A program made the translations under genes and the position numbers. A stretch of 64,000 bases of DNA from Candidatus Purcelliella pentastirinorum. GTDB taxonomy: Bacteria; Pseudomonadota; Gammaproteobacteria; Enterobacterales; Enterobacteriaceae. Shown in pieces: positions 63,952 through 64,000 of this stretch (positions are counted from its first letter, which is position 1; each line of letters starts with the position of its first letter). The notes under the pieces were generated by a model. The model made no database searches and was not told where the DNA came from. It saw nothing but the letters and a program-made list of their open reading frames with translations. The DNA lies in assembly GCF_003391335.1 (NCBI RefSeq), contig NZ_CP028374.1:124001-188000 (forward strand). The letters are read 5' to 3'.

Positions 63952-64000
63952 ATTAATTAAAATTAAATAAAAAAATAAAATAAATTATCTTAAATATTAC

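Overview
The window is a piece of a very AT-rich, strongly reduced gammaproteobacterial chromosome. The proteins, and the blocks of gene order that survive, are those of Enterobacterales (murE-mraY-murD-murG-murC-secA, csrA-tRNA-Ser-tRNA-Arg, rpmF-fabH-fabD-fabG-acpP-fabF-tmk-holB-ptsG-hinT, sufABCDSE-pykF, rpmH-rnpA-yidD-yidC-mnmE, dnaA-dnaN-gyrB). Lysine/asparagine/isoleucine-rich proteins, short intergenic deserts where enteric genes are missing, and the absence of mobile elements all point to an obligate insect endosymbiont of the Buchnera/Blochmannia/Wigglesworthia type. I cannot name the species. I found no insertion sequence, prophage, CRISPR array or accessory island, and no novel multi-gene system. 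What is unusual here is how individual genes are decaying.

Layout. 1-10.4 kb (- strand): remains of the division/cell-wall cluster (folA, rsmH, murE, mraY, murD, murG, murC, secA), with murF and all fts genes missing from their places. 10.5-15.6 kb: glyA, suhB, the rpsP-rimM-trmD-rplS ribosomal operon, tRNA-Arg, tRNA-Ser and csrA. 15.7-20.8 kb: alaS, then groES-groEL with a heat-shock promoter and the clearest terminator in the window. 20.8-28.5 kb: pyrH, tsf, rpsB, map, degP, erpA, mrcB. 28.6-35.2 kb: dksA, gmk, rpoZ, engB, a polA reduced to its 5'-nuclease domain, tRNA-Gly, pgsA, accB-accC, tRNA-Cys, tRNA-Leu. 35.2-43.5 kb: the fatty-acid operon followed by tmk, holB, ptsG and hinT. 43.6-53.3 kb: ydiK, pykF, the complete suf operon, and the membrane proteins ybhQ and ybhL. 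53.5-64 kb: nth, dnaC, mnmE, yidC, yidD, rnpA, rpmH, then dnaA, dnaN and gyrB.

Together the genes cover translation and tRNA modification, protein folding and export, type II fatty-acid synthesis with acetyl-CoA carboxylase, phosphatidylglycerol synthesis, Fe-S assembly by Suf only, glucose uptake by PTS feeding pyruvate kinase, and the replication core.

The main observations are decay that can be read directly. dnaA has lost its N-terminal domain I, which still lies upstream as a fossil with two in-frame stops. murG is out of frame by one base at a 12-A tract, so full-length protein would need polymerase slippage. dksA has lost its first 31 residues to two frameshifts. The penicillin-binding protein MrcB keeps its glycosyltransferase site but has lost two of its three transpeptidase motifs. 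SuhB has lost its metal-binding catalytic residues. The clamp-loader subunit HolB has lost its SRC motif. Base composition on the + strand (A>T, C>G outside genes) looks the same on both sides of the rpmH-dnaA gap, so this gap is not an obvious replication origin.
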